NCBI GenBank assembly: GCA_019683695.1
Contig: JADGHX010000001.1
Location: forward strand, 1 to 64,000
Direction: 5' to 3'
DNA from: Steroidobacteraceae bacterium
Lineage (GTDB): Bacteria; Pseudomonadota; Gammaproteobacteria; Steroidobacterales; Steroidobacteraceae
Length of the DNA: 64,000 nucleotides
Shown piece after piece: positions 28,020 through 37,434 of the stretch (position 1 is its first letter; each line of letters begins with the position of its first letter). The translations under genes and the position numbers were made by a program. The notes under the pieces were generated by a model. It ran no database searches and was not told the DNA's origin. It worked only from the letters and a program-made list of their open reading frames with translations.

Positions 28020-28724
28020 ATGACGACAAGAGACGCGCGGGGTCTGGCCACCACGGCCGAGTCGGAAGAGGAATCCGTCGCCCGTTACCTGCAGCACAAC
28101 CCGGATTTCTTTGAGCGCCATCAGGCGCTGCTCGCGCATCTGCGCCTGCCGCACGCGCGCACCGGCGCCACCATCTCCCTCGTGGAGCGGCAGGTGGAAG
28201 TGCTGCGTGAAAGGCACGCCGGCGTCGAGCAGAAGCTCGCGGAATTCGTCCGCGTGGCCCGCGCGAACGACGCGCTGGCCGAAAAGGTGCATCGCTTTAC
28301 CCGGCGCCTGCTGCGCGCCCGCTCGCGGGCGGAAGTGCTCGAGCAGCTCGAAGCCAGCCTGCGCGAGGATTTCGACGCGTTCCATTCCACCCTCGTGCTC
28401 ATCGGCACGCCCGCTCCGGACGAGGCGGACCAGCACTTCGTGCGCACCGTGCGCGCGGACGACCCGTGCCTGCGCTCGTTCGAAACGCTGTTCGCGAGCG
28501 GCAAGCCGCGTTGCGGGCAGGTGCGGGATTCCCAGCGCGAGATGCTGTTCGGCGCGGAGGCGCCCACCATCGGGTCCGTCGCGCTCGTGCCGCTGGGGGA
28601 CAAGGGCTCGGTCGGCCTGCTTGCGCTCGGCAGCCCCGATCGGGACCGCTTCCATCCGGGCATGAGCACCGAATTCCTCGCCCGCATGGCGGAGCTGATC
28701 GCGGACGCGCTCACCTCGCGCTGA
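28020..28724 (+). CDS. DUF484 family protein
   Basis: VARYLQHNPDFFERHQALLAHLRLPHARTGATISLVERQVEVLRER; lies between dapF and xerC. Confidence 0.95.
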   Translation: MTTRDARGLATTAESEEESVARYLQHNPDFFERHQALLAHLRLPHARTGATISLVERQVEVLRERHAGVEQKLAEFVRVARANDALAEKVHRFTRRLLRARSRAEVLEQLEASLREDFDAFHSTLVLIGTPAPDEADQHFVRTVRADDPCLRSFETLFASGKPRCGQVRDSQREMLFGAEAPTIGSVALVPLGDKGSVGLLALGSPDRDRFHPGMSTEFLARMAELIADALTSR

Positions 28725-28736
28725 TCGCCGCGCCTC

Positions 28737-29699
28737 ATGACACCCGCCGCGCTCGAGTGGCTCCGGCGCTTCCGGTCCTACATGACCACGGAGCGCCGGC
28801 TCTCGGCTCACACGGATTCGAACTACGCACGCGATCTGGCGGCGCTCGTGGCGTATTGCGATCAGGAAAAGCTCGCGGACTGGAACGCGCTGGACAGCCA
28901 TCACGTGCGCACGTTCGCCGCGCGTTCCCACGCGGCCGGACTTTCCCCCAGGAGTATTCAGCGCCGGCTGTCGGCCGTCCGGTCGTTCTTTGACTTCCTG
29001 ATGCGCGAGACACTCGCCGCGCGGGATGCGCGGGCACGCGACCGGCATGGCGAAGCGGCGGTCGAATCCCCGCAGGTGCTCGCCAACCCCGCAAGAGACA
29101 TCCGCGCGCCGAAGGCGCGGCGCTCGCTGCCCGGCACGCTCGATGTGGACCAGATGAGCCGCTTGCTGGAGCTGCCGCCCGGGGATGCGCTCGTCACGCG
29201 CGACCGCGCGATGATGGAGTTGTTCTACTCCTCCGGGTTGCGGCTCGCCGAGCTGATCGCGCTGAACGTCTCCGACCTGCTGCCCGATCGCACCGTGCAG
29301 GTGCTGATGGGCAAGGGCGGCAAGGCACGCATCGTGCCCGTGGGCAGCAAGGCCATCGAGGCGCTTCAGGCGTGGCTGAAGGAACGGCCGGCGCTGGCCC
29401 GCGCCGACGAAACGGCGCTGTTCGTCGGCCGCAACGGTCGCCGGCTGGGCCCGCGCGCGGTGCAGAAGCGGGTGGAATACTGGGCACGCCGCCAGGGGCT
29501 CGGCGGGCAGGTGCACCCGCACGTGTTCCGCCACTCGTTCGCGTCGCATCTGCTTGAATCCAGTCAGGACTTGCGCGGCGTGCAGGAGCTGCTGGGGCAT
29601 GCGAACATCGCCACGACCCAGATCTACACTCATCTTGATTTCCAGCACCTGGCCCGCATCTACGACGCCGCTCACCCCCGGGCAAGAAAAAAGGTCTGA
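28737..29699 (+). CDS. xerC: Tyrosine recombinase XerC
   Basis: LFYSSGLRLAELIAL...HPHVFRHSFASHLLESSQDLRGVQELLGHANIATTQIYTHLDFQHLA. Confidence 0.96.
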   Translation: MTPAALEWLRRFRSYMTTERRLSAHTDSNYARDLAALVAYCDQEKLADWNALDSHHVRTFAARSHAAGLSPRSIQRRLSAVRSFFDFLMRETLAARDARARDRHGEAAVESPQVLANPARDIRAPKARRSLPGTLDVDQMSRLLELPPGDALVTRDRAMMELFYSSGLRLAELIALNVSDLLPDRTVQVLMGKGGKARIVPVGSKAIEALQAWLKERPALARADETALFVGRNGRRLGPRAVQKRVEYWARRQGLGGQVHPHVFRHSFASHLLESSQDLRGVQELLGHANIATTQIYTHLDFQHLARIYDAAHPRARKKV

Positions 29700-29793
29700 C
29701 GGGTGGGCAAGGTGCCCCGCCCGTATCCGGCGCGGGCGAGACATCTGCCTGCTCGAGCGGCATCTTGGGCAGGCCAGCTGACCCGGGAGGCCC

Positions 29794-30342
29794 ATGTCCG
29801 ACGCGTCCTTTTTCAATCCCCACAGCACCACGATCCTCGCCGTGCGCAAGAACGGCGCCATTGCCATGGGGGGTGACGGGCAGGTCACGCTCGGCAACAC
29901 CGTCATGAAGGGCAATGCGCGCAAGGTGCGCCGCATCTACAACGACAAGGTGCTCGCCGGCTTCGCAGGCGGCACGGCAGATGCGTTCACGCTCTTCGAG
30001 CGCTTCGAAGGCAAGCTCGAGAAATACGGCAACCTCACCCGCGCGGCCATCGAGCTCGCGAAGGACTGGCGGTCCGACCGCTACCTGCGGCGGCTCGAAG
30101 CTCTGCTGCTCGTGGGGGACAAGGACAAGCTTTTCATCGTCTCCGGCAACGGGGACGTCATCGAGCCCGAGCATTCGGTCGGCGCCATCGGCTCCGGCGG
30201 CGCATTCGCGCTGTCCGCCGCGCGCGCCCTGGCCGAGAACACGGACCTCGATGCCCGCACCATCGTCGAGAAGGCGATGAACATTGCCGGCGATATCTGC
30301 ATCTATACGAACCGCAATCTCGTCATCGATGAGCTCAGGTAA
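29794..30342 (+). CDS. hslV: ATP-dependent protease subunit HslV
   Basis: [62 protein letters not shown]. Confidence 0.98.
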   Translation: MSDASFFNPHSTTILAVRKNGAIAMGGDGQVTLGNTVMKGNARKVRRIYNDKVLAGFAGGTADAFTLFERFEGKLEKYGNLTRAAIELAKDWRSDRYLRRLEALLLVGDKDKLFIVSGNGDVIEPEHSVGAIGSGGAFALSAARALAENTDLDARTIVEKAMNIAGDICIYTNRNLVIDELR

Positions 30343-31683
30343 ATGACACCCGCACTCACGCCCCGCCAAATCGTCCAGGAGCTCGACAAGCACATCATCG
30401 GCCAGCAGGCCGCCAAGCGCGCGGTGGCCATTGCCCTGCGCAACCGCTGGCGCCGCATGCAGGTGCCCGAGCCTCTGCGTCAGGAGATCACGCCGAAGAA
30501 CATCCTCATGATCGGGCCCACGGGCGTCGGCAAGACGGAGATTGCGCGTCGTCTTGCAAAGCTTGCGAACGCGCCGTTCGTGAAGGTGGAAGCCACGAAG
30601 TTCACCGAAGTGGGCTACGTCGGGCGCGACGTCGACTCCATCGTGAAGGAGCTGGCGGACGTCGCCGTGAAGATGACCCGCGAGCAGGAAATGGAAAAGG
30701 TGCGCGAGCGCGCGGCCGATGCCGCCGAGGAGCGCGTGCTGGACGCGTTGCTGCCGCAACCCCGCCGCATGGGCTTCTCCACAGACGAGCCGCTGCAGGC
30801 GCGCGACAGCGAAACGCGGCAGAAGATGCGCAAGATGCTGCGTGAGGGCGCCCTCGACGATCGCGAGATCGAGATCGAGGTGCGCGCCATGCCCATGGGC
30901 GTGGAGATCATGGCTCCGCCCGGCATGGAGGAAATGCAGCAGCAGCTGCAGTCCATGTTCGCGAATCTCAGCGGGAACCGCACGCGCACCCGCAAGATGA
31001 AGGTGAAGGACGCGACCAAGCTCCTCATCGAGGAGGAAGCCAGCAAGCTCATCAACGAAGACGAGCTGAAGGTGCGCGCACTGCGCAATGCCGAGCAGAA
31101 CGGCATCGTGTTCATCGACGAGATCGACAAGGTGACCCGGCGTCAGGAAACCCTGGGCGCCGATGTCTCGCGCGAAGGCGTGCAGCGGGATCTGCTGCCG
31201 CTCGTGGAAGGCTCCACGGTGACCACGAAGTACGGTCCCGTGAAGACCGATCACGTGCTGTTCATTGCCTCCGGTGCGTTCAGCCTCTCCAAGCCCTCGG
31301 ATCTCATTCCGGAGCTGCAGGGGCGTCTGCCCATCCGCGTGGAGCTGGATTCGCTGAAGGTGGACGACTTCGTCCGCATTCTCACGGAGCCCGATGCGTC
31401 TCTCACCACGCAGTACCGCGCGCTCATGGAAACCGAGGGAGTGGAGGTGCATTTCGAGGAGAGCGGCGTCCGCCGCATCGCCGAGATCGCGTATCACGTG
31501 AATGAGCGCACCGAGAACATCGGGGCGCGTCGCCTGCACACTGTGATGGAGCGGCTGCTGGAAAGCGTGTCATACGAGGCTACGGAACAATCCGGCGCCG
31601 TCTATACGATCGACGCAAAGTACGTGGACGAGCACCTGGGCAATCTCGTCAAGGACGAGGACCTGAGCCGCTACATCCTGTAG
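30343..31683 (+). CDS. hslU: ATP-dependent protease ATPase subunit HslU
   Basis: [33 protein letters not shown]...[16 protein letters not shown]-terminal DLSRYIL. Confidence 0.98.
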   Translation: MTPALTPRQIVQELDKHIIGQQAAKRAVAIALRNRWRRMQVPEPLRQEITPKNILMIGPTGVGKTEIARRLAKLANAPFVKVEATKFTEVGYVGRDVDSIVKELADVAVKMTREQEMEKVRERAADAAEERVLDALLPQPRRMGFSTDEPLQARDSETRQKMRKMLREGALDDREIEIEVRAMPMGVEIMAPPGMEEMQQQLQSMFANLSGNRTRTRKMKVKDATKLLIEEEASKLINEDELKVRALRNAEQNGIVFIDEIDKVTRRQETLGADVSREGVQRDLLPLVEGSTVTTKYGPVKTDHVLFIASGAFSLSKPSDLIPELQGRLPIRVELDSLKVDDFVRILTEPDASLTTQYRALMETEGVEVHFEESGVRRIAEIAYHVNERTENIGARRLHTVMERLLESVSYEATEQSGAVYTIDAKYVDEHLGNLVKDEDLSRYIL

Positions 31684-31727
31684 CCCATCGATTCCGGGCG
31701 AATTGCTGCGCCCCCTGCAGCAGCCAG

Positions 31728-31759
31728 GAGCCGTCCGTGCGTGAGCCGGGCGGCTCTTT
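31728..31759 (+). terminator. Possible weak intrinsic terminator downstream of hslU
   Basis: GAGCCGTCC...GGGCGGCTC stem (one G-U) followed by TTT. Confidence 0.4.
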
Positions 31760-31773
31760 CGCGTTTGAGTGCC

Positions 31774-32511
31774 TCAGATGCGGAACCGGTCCCGCAGCTC
31801 CGCCGCCATGCGTCGGCTCACTTGCAGCGGTCCTTCGCAGCCGCGCACACGCACGAAGTACTGCCCCTCCGCATTGCGCTCGATGCGCTCGAGATAGCGC
31901 ACGCTCACAAGCGCGTTCCGGTGGATGCGCACGAAGGCCGGGCCGAACTCATCCTCGAGAGAACGGAGCGAATCCTCGATGAGATCCTCGCCGTTGAGGT
32001 GGCGCACGGTCGTGTACTTCTGATCGGCGAAGAAGAACAGGATCTCCTCGATGGGGATGAGTCGCAGGCCTTCGCGGTTTCGTGCGGCGATGTGCGTGCG
32101 GCGTGGAGGAGCTTCGCTTGTCGCGGCAATTCGCTGCAGCTGCGGGCGGGTGAGCCGGCCGGCCTGACTCAGTGCGGCGGCAAGCTTTTCCTTGCGAATC
32201 GGCTTCAGCAGGTACCCCACCGCCTGCGCATCGAATGCATTGATGGCGTACTCGTCATAGGCGGTGGTGAAGATGACCGCAGGCGGCTCCACGAGTGAAT
32301 TGAGCTGCCGAGCGGCTTCGATCCCGTCCATGCCGGGCATGCGAACGTCCAGCAGCACCACGTCGGGGCTCAGGTCCACCGCGAGCTTCAGGGCCTGCGT
32401 GCCGTTCGCGGCATCCCCGATGATGTCGACGTTGCCGATCTCCTCGAGCAGGCTTCGCAGTCGCTCGCGGGCTGGCGGCTCGTCATCCACGATCAGCACC
32501 CGGAGTTTCAC
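31774..32511 (-). CDS. LytTR-family response regulator (AlgR-like)
   Basis: MKLRVLIVDDEPPARERLRSLLEE... then the LytTR domain HIAARNREGLRLIPIEEILFFFADQKYTTVRHLNGEDLIEDSLRSLEDEFGPAFVRIHRNALV. Confidence 0.94.
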   Translation of the reverse strand: MKLRVLIVDDEPPARERLRSLLEEIGNVDIIGDAANGTQALKLAVDLSPDVVLLDVRMPGMDGIEAARQLNSLVEPPAVIFTTAYDEYAINAFDAQAVGYLLKPIRKEKLAAALSQAGRLTRPQLQRIAATSEAPPRRTHIAARNREGLRLIPIEEILFFFADQKYTTVRHLNGEDLIEDSLRSLEDEFGPAFVRIHRNALVSVRYLERIERNAEGQYFVRVRGCEGPLQVSRRMAAELRDRFRI

Positions 32512-32524
32512 GCGGCCTCCCGTC

Positions 32525-33607
32525 TCATGCCGGCAGCTTCCTTCGATCCTCCACGTGCGGGAAGCGCAACGTGACGATGTATTCGGAGTCGAAACGGCCT
32601 GCCTTCACGAGCGCGCGCTCACCGTACATCAGGACAAGCCGCTCGCGGATGTTCGCAAGGGCGAGCCGATTGCCCTCGCGTGTCTGCTGCTGCTCGACCA
32701 CGGGATTGCGCACCACGATCGTGATGAGCCCGTTGGACAGCTCGCCGCTCACGCTGACCACACCACCCTCGGGCCGCGGCTCGATGCCGTGATAGATCGC
32801 ATTTTCCAGCAGCGGCTGCAAAAGCAGCCCGGGCACGAGCGCGTTCGGCGGAACCTGCCCGATGTTCCACATGACCCGCAGGCGTTCCCCGAGCCGCAGC
32901 GCCTCGATGCGCTGGTAGATGCGTGCGACTTCCAGCTCCTGTTCCAGCGTGATGATGTTGCGCTTGTCGCTGAGACTTGCGCGGAACAGATCCGCCAGAT
33001 CCTGCACGGCCTGTTCCGCCTGGGCCGGGTCGGAACGCGTGAGGGAGGCAATGGTGTTCATGCTGTTGAACAGGAAATGCGGCCGGATGCGTGCCTGCAG
33101 CGCATGCACACGCGCTCGCGCCTGCATCTCCACATTCCGCTGCCATTCATGCGCGACGTAGAAGTAGCGGAGCGCAAGCGCCGTGATCACCAGCCCGATC
33201 GCAAGGTTGCGCAGCACGAACCCCGACAGCTCCTGCGGAAAGAGTGACTGAACGTCCAGCGCCTGAGCGGCGGCCGTGCGCCCAGCAGCCCACGCGAGCG
33301 CGGAAACGACAGTGATCAGTGCGGCGATCAATGCGAGCACGGCGAGCGAAATCCGCGGAGCGCTGAGCCGCCGCAACGGACGGCTCAACGCGCAGAGCAG
33401 TGCGGCCCCTGCGAGCCCGATCCAGATGAGGAACGCCGAAAGGCGCGCGAGATCGAGCCAGAACCCCAGTTGCGGGTTCCAGCTCGCGAGCGCCAGAACG
33501 AACGCGGTCAGCTCGACGATGAGCACCACCGCGAGCGCGGCCCGCGACGTGCAGAAATCAGGCAGATAGTAGGTGTCGGCAAGCTCGCTCGGCGCGTCGG
33601 TCTTCAT
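32525..33607 (-). CDS. LytS/AlgZ-like sensor histidine kinase
   Basis: HALQARIRPHFLFNSMNTIASLTRSDPAQAE...VPGLLLQPLLENAIYHGI. Confidence 0.94.
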   Translation of the reverse strand: MKTDAPSELADTYYLPDFCTSRAALAVVLIVELTAFVLALASWNPQLGFWLDLARLSAFLIWIGLAGAALLCALSRPLRRLSAPRISLAVLALIAALITVVSALAWAAGRTAAAQALDVQSLFPQELSGFVLRNLAIGLVITALALRYFYVAHEWQRNVEMQARARVHALQARIRPHFLFNSMNTIASLTRSDPAQAEQAVQDLADLFRASLSDKRNIITLEQELEVARIYQRIEALRLGERLRVMWNIGQVPPNALVPGLLLQPLLENAIYHGIEPRPEGGVVSVSGELSNGLITIVVRNPVVEQQQTREGNRLALANIRERLVLMYGERALVKAGRFDSEYIVTLRFPHVEDRRKLPA

Positions 33608-34500
33608 GGCTCGCGAGCAGGACGCGCGCTCCGGTCGAACATCTCCGACTTCAGCCGGAAGGTGGCGGAGATGTCCTCGTCGCCGAACCCGCGGCTCACG
33701 AGCTCCGCGTACTCGCCCAGCATGCGCTCCACCACCGGAAGCGTCACGCCGAAGCGCGCCGCCATGTCACGGCAGATGGCGAGATCCTTCGCATGCAGCC
33801 GCACACGAAAGCCTGCAGGGTAGGCGCCGCGCACCATGTTCGGCGCGCGATGGACGAAGTACCAGCTCGAGCCGGCGCCCTTGCCGAGCGTGTCGATGAG
33901 CTTGTCGAGCGGCAGGCCCTGTGCGCGAGCGAAGGCCATCGCTTCGGCCACCGTCTCGATGATCCCCGCGCACATGATCTGGTTGGTGGCCTTCGCCGCC
34001 TGACCGCTGCCGGTGGGGCCGAAGTGCGTGATCGTGCGGCCCATCGCGTTGAGGATGGGCTGCGCGCGGGCGAAAGCTTCCGGGCTGCCGCCCACCATGA
34101 TGGCGAGCGTTCCATCCCTTGCGCCCTCAACCCCGCCACTCACCGGGCAATCGAGGAATTCCGCGCCACGTGAGTGCGCGATCTCTGCGCCGCGGCGTGC
34201 CGTTTCCGCGCTCACCGTGGAGCAATCGAGCACGAGAGCGCCGGGGGCGAGGCCGGGCGCGAGCGCGTTCACGACTTCGAGCACGTCCTGATCTGCGGAC
34301 ACACAGATCACGACCGCGTCGAGGCCACGCGCAAGGTCCTCGGGAGATTCGGCCGCGCGCGTGCCGAGCTCGGCCGCAAGCGCACGCGCCTTCTCAGCCG
34401 TGCGATTCCAGACGCCGGCGAGCAGCCCCGCACGATGCAGATTGCGCGCCATGTGCGCGCCCATGGCACCCAGACCCGTGAATCCGACCCGCATGGCCAC
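33604..34500 (-). CDS. NAD(P)-dependent beta-hydroxyacid dehydrogenase (3-hydroxyisobutyrate dehydrogenase family)
   Basis: MRVGFTGLGAMGAHMARNLHRAGLLAGVWNRT...DCPVSGGVEGARDGTLAIMVGG...GSGQAAKATNQIM. Confidence 0.94.
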   Translation of the reverse strand: MAMRVGFTGLGAMGAHMARNLHRAGLLAGVWNRTAEKARALAAELGTRAAESPEDLARGLDAVVICVSADQDVLEVVNALAPGLAPGALVLDCSTVSAETARRGAEIAHSRGAEFLDCPVSGGVEGARDGTLAIMVGGSPEAFARAQPILNAMGRTITHFGPTGSGQAAKATNQIMCAGIIETVAEAMAFARAQGLPLDKLIDTLGKGAGSSWYFVHRAPNMVRGAYPAGFRVRLHAKDLAICRDMAARFGVTLPVVERMLGEYAELVSRGFGDEDISATFRLKSEMFDRSARPAREP

Positions 34501-34566
34501 CTCGTACCCGTGTCATCAACAGCGGGCGAACTATAGAGCCTTCAGGGGTCGGGCGGGACTTCGAAA

Positions 34567-35004
34567 TCAGTTCCCGCAGGCTTCCTTGCGCGCCGTCAGC
34601 AGCCGCACGCGGTAGGCGTCGGCTTCGGCGTCGGAGACGTACTCGCGCTCGCCGTTCGGCAGCGTCCGATACAGGCGGCGGGACTGCACGGCCTGCTCAT
34701 ATTCCGCGGTGAGCTTCTTGCACTGTTCCGCGCGGCTCTTTGCCACATCCTCACGCACCTTCTGCTCGGCCGCGCGCTGCTGCTGCTGTTCGGCAATGTT
34801 GCGCTCGGAGGCCGCGAGCTTTTCCTGGTCCGTGCCCGGTGCGCGATTGGGGCTGCTCCGGGTCGTCTTCACAAGCACCGAACCGGGCACCCAGCGATCG
34901 CTGTATTGCACGTGCCCCTCGGGATCGATCCAGCGATAGACATCCGCATGGGCGGCGGACATGGCCCCGATCAGGGCCGCGGCGATGGCTAGAATGCGGA
35001 ACAT
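34567..35004 (-). CDS. DUF4124 domain-containing exported protein
   Basis: Signal peptide then DVYRWIDPEGHVQYSDRWVPGS; C-terminal coiled coil. Confidence 0.85.
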   Translation of the reverse strand: MFRILAIAAALIGAMSAAHADVYRWIDPEGHVQYSDRWVPGSVLVKTTRSSPNRAPGTDQEKLAASERNIAEQQQQRAAEQKVREDVAKSRAEQCKKLTAEYEQAVQSRRLYRTLPNGEREYVSDAEADAYRVRLLTARKEACGN

Positions 35005-35092
35005 ATGCGGAAGGCCTCCCCCGTTGGCCGGAGTATCGCCGGTCCAGCCCGTTCCGCTGGGTGAAACGCGTCACAGTCAGGGTAAGAGCGAG

Positions 35093-36838
35093 ATGCATCA
35101 CGATACCGCGCTCATCGCGCTGCTGGCGGTGGGGTTCGTCCTCGCCTGCGCGCTGGGATTCTTCGCAATCCGGGTGCGGTTGCCCCCGATCGTCGGCTAT
35201 CTCCTGGCCGGCATTGCCGTGGGGCCCTTCACGCCGGGGTTCGTCGGGGACCTCGACATCGCCTCCCAGCTCGCCGAGATCGGGGTGATCCTGCTCATGT
35301 TCGGCGTCGGGCTGCATTTTTCGGTACCGACGCTGCTGTCCGTGCGCTGGATCGCCATCCCGGGTGCGATCGCCCAGATCGCTGTCGCCACAACTATCGG
35401 CACCGCAATGGCGCTCCACTGGGGCTGGAGTTTGGCGAGCGGGCTCGTTCTGGGCCTCGCGCTTTCCGTGGCCAGCACGGTCGTGCTCCTGCGGGCGCTC
35501 GAGCAGCGCAACGAGCTGGGCTCTCCGCACGGGCGCATCGCAGTCGGCTGGCTCATCGTGGAGGACCTCGTCACGGTCCTTGCGCTCGTGTTGCTGCCGG
35601 CCCTGGCGCATTCGGTGCCGGGGGGCGCGCGCGATGAGCTCGATGTGCCTCTGCTGCTCGAGAATCTGGGTCTCACGATCGGGAAGATCGGGCTCTTCAT
35701 CGGCCTCATGCTGATCGGCGGCCGGCGCATCGTGCCGTGGCTGCTGGAGCAGGTCGCGCGCACGGGCTCGCGCGAGCTCTTCACGCTGGCCGTGCTCGCG
35801 TGTGCCCTGGGCATTGCATACGGGTCGGCGGCGCTCTTCGACGTCTCTTTCGCGCTTGGCGCGTTCTTCGCCGGCGTGCTGCTTTCGGAATCCGACCTCA
35901 GCCATCAGGCCGCGGCGGATTCGCTTCCGCTGCAGGATGCGTTCGCGGTGCTGTTCTTCGTCTCGGTGGGCATGCTCTTCGATCCGCGGATCCTGGTGGA
36001 GCAGCCGTTTGCCGTTCTGGCCGTGCTGCTGGTCATCGTGATCGGGAAGTCCGTGGCTGCATTCATCATCGTGCTGCTGTTCAGGCACCCCGTATCGACC
36101 GCGCTCACGATCTCCGCAAGCCTTGCGCAGATCGGCGAGTTCTCGTTCATCCTCGCAGCGCTGGGCGTGAGCCTGGGGCTGCTGCCCACGGAAGGGCGTG
36201 ACCTGATTCTGGCGGGCTCGCTCATCTCGATTACGCTCAATCCATTTGTCTTCGCGGCCATCACGCCGCTCACGCGATGGGTGCGCGAGAGACCATGGCT
36301 CTCGTCGAAGCTCGAGCACGGGGCCGCGCGGCTTGCGACACTGCCGGATCACCTGCGTTCCAACGGATTGCGTGACCACGCCATCATCGTGGGTTACGGG
36401 CGAGTAGGCAGCATGATTGGTACGGCGCTCGCTGGTGAACGCGTGCCGTTCGTCGTCATCGAGCGCGATCTGCACCTGGTGGAATCACTGCGCCAGCGCG
36501 GCGTGAAAGCCATCTACGGAGATGCCTCCGCCACAGGCGTGCTGGAGCATGCTGGCATCGACTCTGCCAAGCTGCTGGCGGTGGCCTCGCCAGACAGCTA
36601 CGCGGCGCGCCGCGCGCTGGAGCTTGCCCGCAAGCGCAACCCGCGCATCGACACAGTGGTGCGCACGCATAGCGAGCACGAGCTCTCGTATTTCGAGCGG
36701 CAGGGCGTGGGCCGCGTCGTCATGGGCGAACTCGAGCTGGCGCTCGGAATGACGGAGTACGCCCTGCAGAGTCTCGGTCTCACGGAGCAGCGTTCGCGAA
36801 TGGTGGCGCAGGGCCTGCGCGCCGCGCCCGAAACATAA
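35093..36838 (+). CDS. Kef/YbaL-type cation:proton antiporter with TrkA-N domain
   Basis: CPA2 transporter domain MHHDTALIALLAVGFVLACALGFFAIRVRLPPIVGYLLAGIAVGPFTPGF; RCK domain DHAIIVGYGRVGSMIGTALAGERVPFVVIERD. Confidence 0.95.
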   Translation: MHHDTALIALLAVGFVLACALGFFAIRVRLPPIVGYLLAGIAVGPFTPGFVGDLDIASQLAEIGVILLMFGVGLHFSVPTLLSVRWIAIPGAIAQIAVATTIGTAMALHWGWSLASGLVLGLALSVASTVVLLRALEQRNELGSPHGRIAVGWLIVEDLVTVLALVLLPALAHSVPGGARDELDVPLLLENLGLTIGKIGLFIGLMLIGGRRIVPWLLEQVARTGSRELFTLAVLACALGIAYGSAALFDVSFALGAFFAGVLLSESDLSHQAAADSLPLQDAFAVLFFVSVGMLFDPRILVEQPFAVLAVLLVIVIGKSVAAFIIVLLFRHPVSTALTISASLAQIGEFSFILAALGVSLGLLPTEGRDLILAGSLISITLNPFVFAAITPLTRWVRERPWLSSKLEHGAARLATLPDHLRSNGLRDHAIIVGYGRVGSMIGTALAGERVPFVVIERDLHLVESLRQRGVKAIYGDASATGVLEHAGIDSAKLLAVASPDSYAARRALELARKRNPRIDTVVRTHSEHELSYFERQGVGRVVMGELELALGMTEYALQSLGLTEQRSRMVAQGLRAAPET

Positions 36839-36861
36839 CGCGAAGCGGCTCCGCGCCCGGC

Positions 36862-37176
36862 CTACAGGCCGGGATCGATGACGTCGTTGCCGGCTGATGA
36901 GCCCGGTGCGCCCGCGGGCCCGGTGGGCGACGTGCCGGCCGCGAGACCCTCCAGCGCTCTCACCTTCTCCTCGAGCGCCTCGAGCTTGGCGCGAGTGCGC
37001 TCGAGCACCTTCGTCTGCGCATCGAATTCGTCCCGGGTGACCATGTCGAGCTTCGCGAGGCTGGAGCGGAGCACCGCCCGGAAGTTGGCTTCGAGGTCCT
37101 GCTGCATGCCCCGCAATGCCGGCGGCACGCTCTCGAACAGTCTGCGGGCGATCTCGTCGATCCGGATTTGCTCCAT
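36862..37176 (-). CDS. ubiK: Ubiquinone biosynthesis accessory factor UbiK (BMFP domain)
   Basis: MEQIRIDEIARRLFESVPPALRGMQQDLEANFRAVLRSSLAKLDMVTRDEFDAQTKVLERTRAKLEALEEKVRALE. Confidence 0.93.
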   Translation of the reverse strand: MEQIRIDEIARRLFESVPPALRGMQQDLEANFRAVLRSSLAKLDMVTRDEFDAQTKVLERTRAKLEALEEKVRALEGLAAGTSPTGPAGAPGSSAGNDVIDPGL

Positions 37177-37434
37177 GACGCTTCACTCCCGGGGCACGCG
37201 CTGCCCCGTCTTGACGCATGCGCACCGCAGCTGGCGCCAAAACGGTGCGCCACCCGCGGCTCGACGCGCGCAAGGCTTGGAAACTTCACCAGAAATACAC
37301 ATGGCACGGAATCTGCACTTTGCCTGCGCGCTTCGCAAGCATACGCACGCCCGATGCGCGCGTCTGCGGGTGTTCGTGGCGCGAAGCACTCGACAACGCA
37401 GATTACGAACTCGAACAGCCCTCCGGGAGAGACC

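Noticed and set aside
28737-29699. Phage/integron integrase
   Set aside because: Sits in the conserved dapF-DUF484-xerC context; housekeeping XerC.
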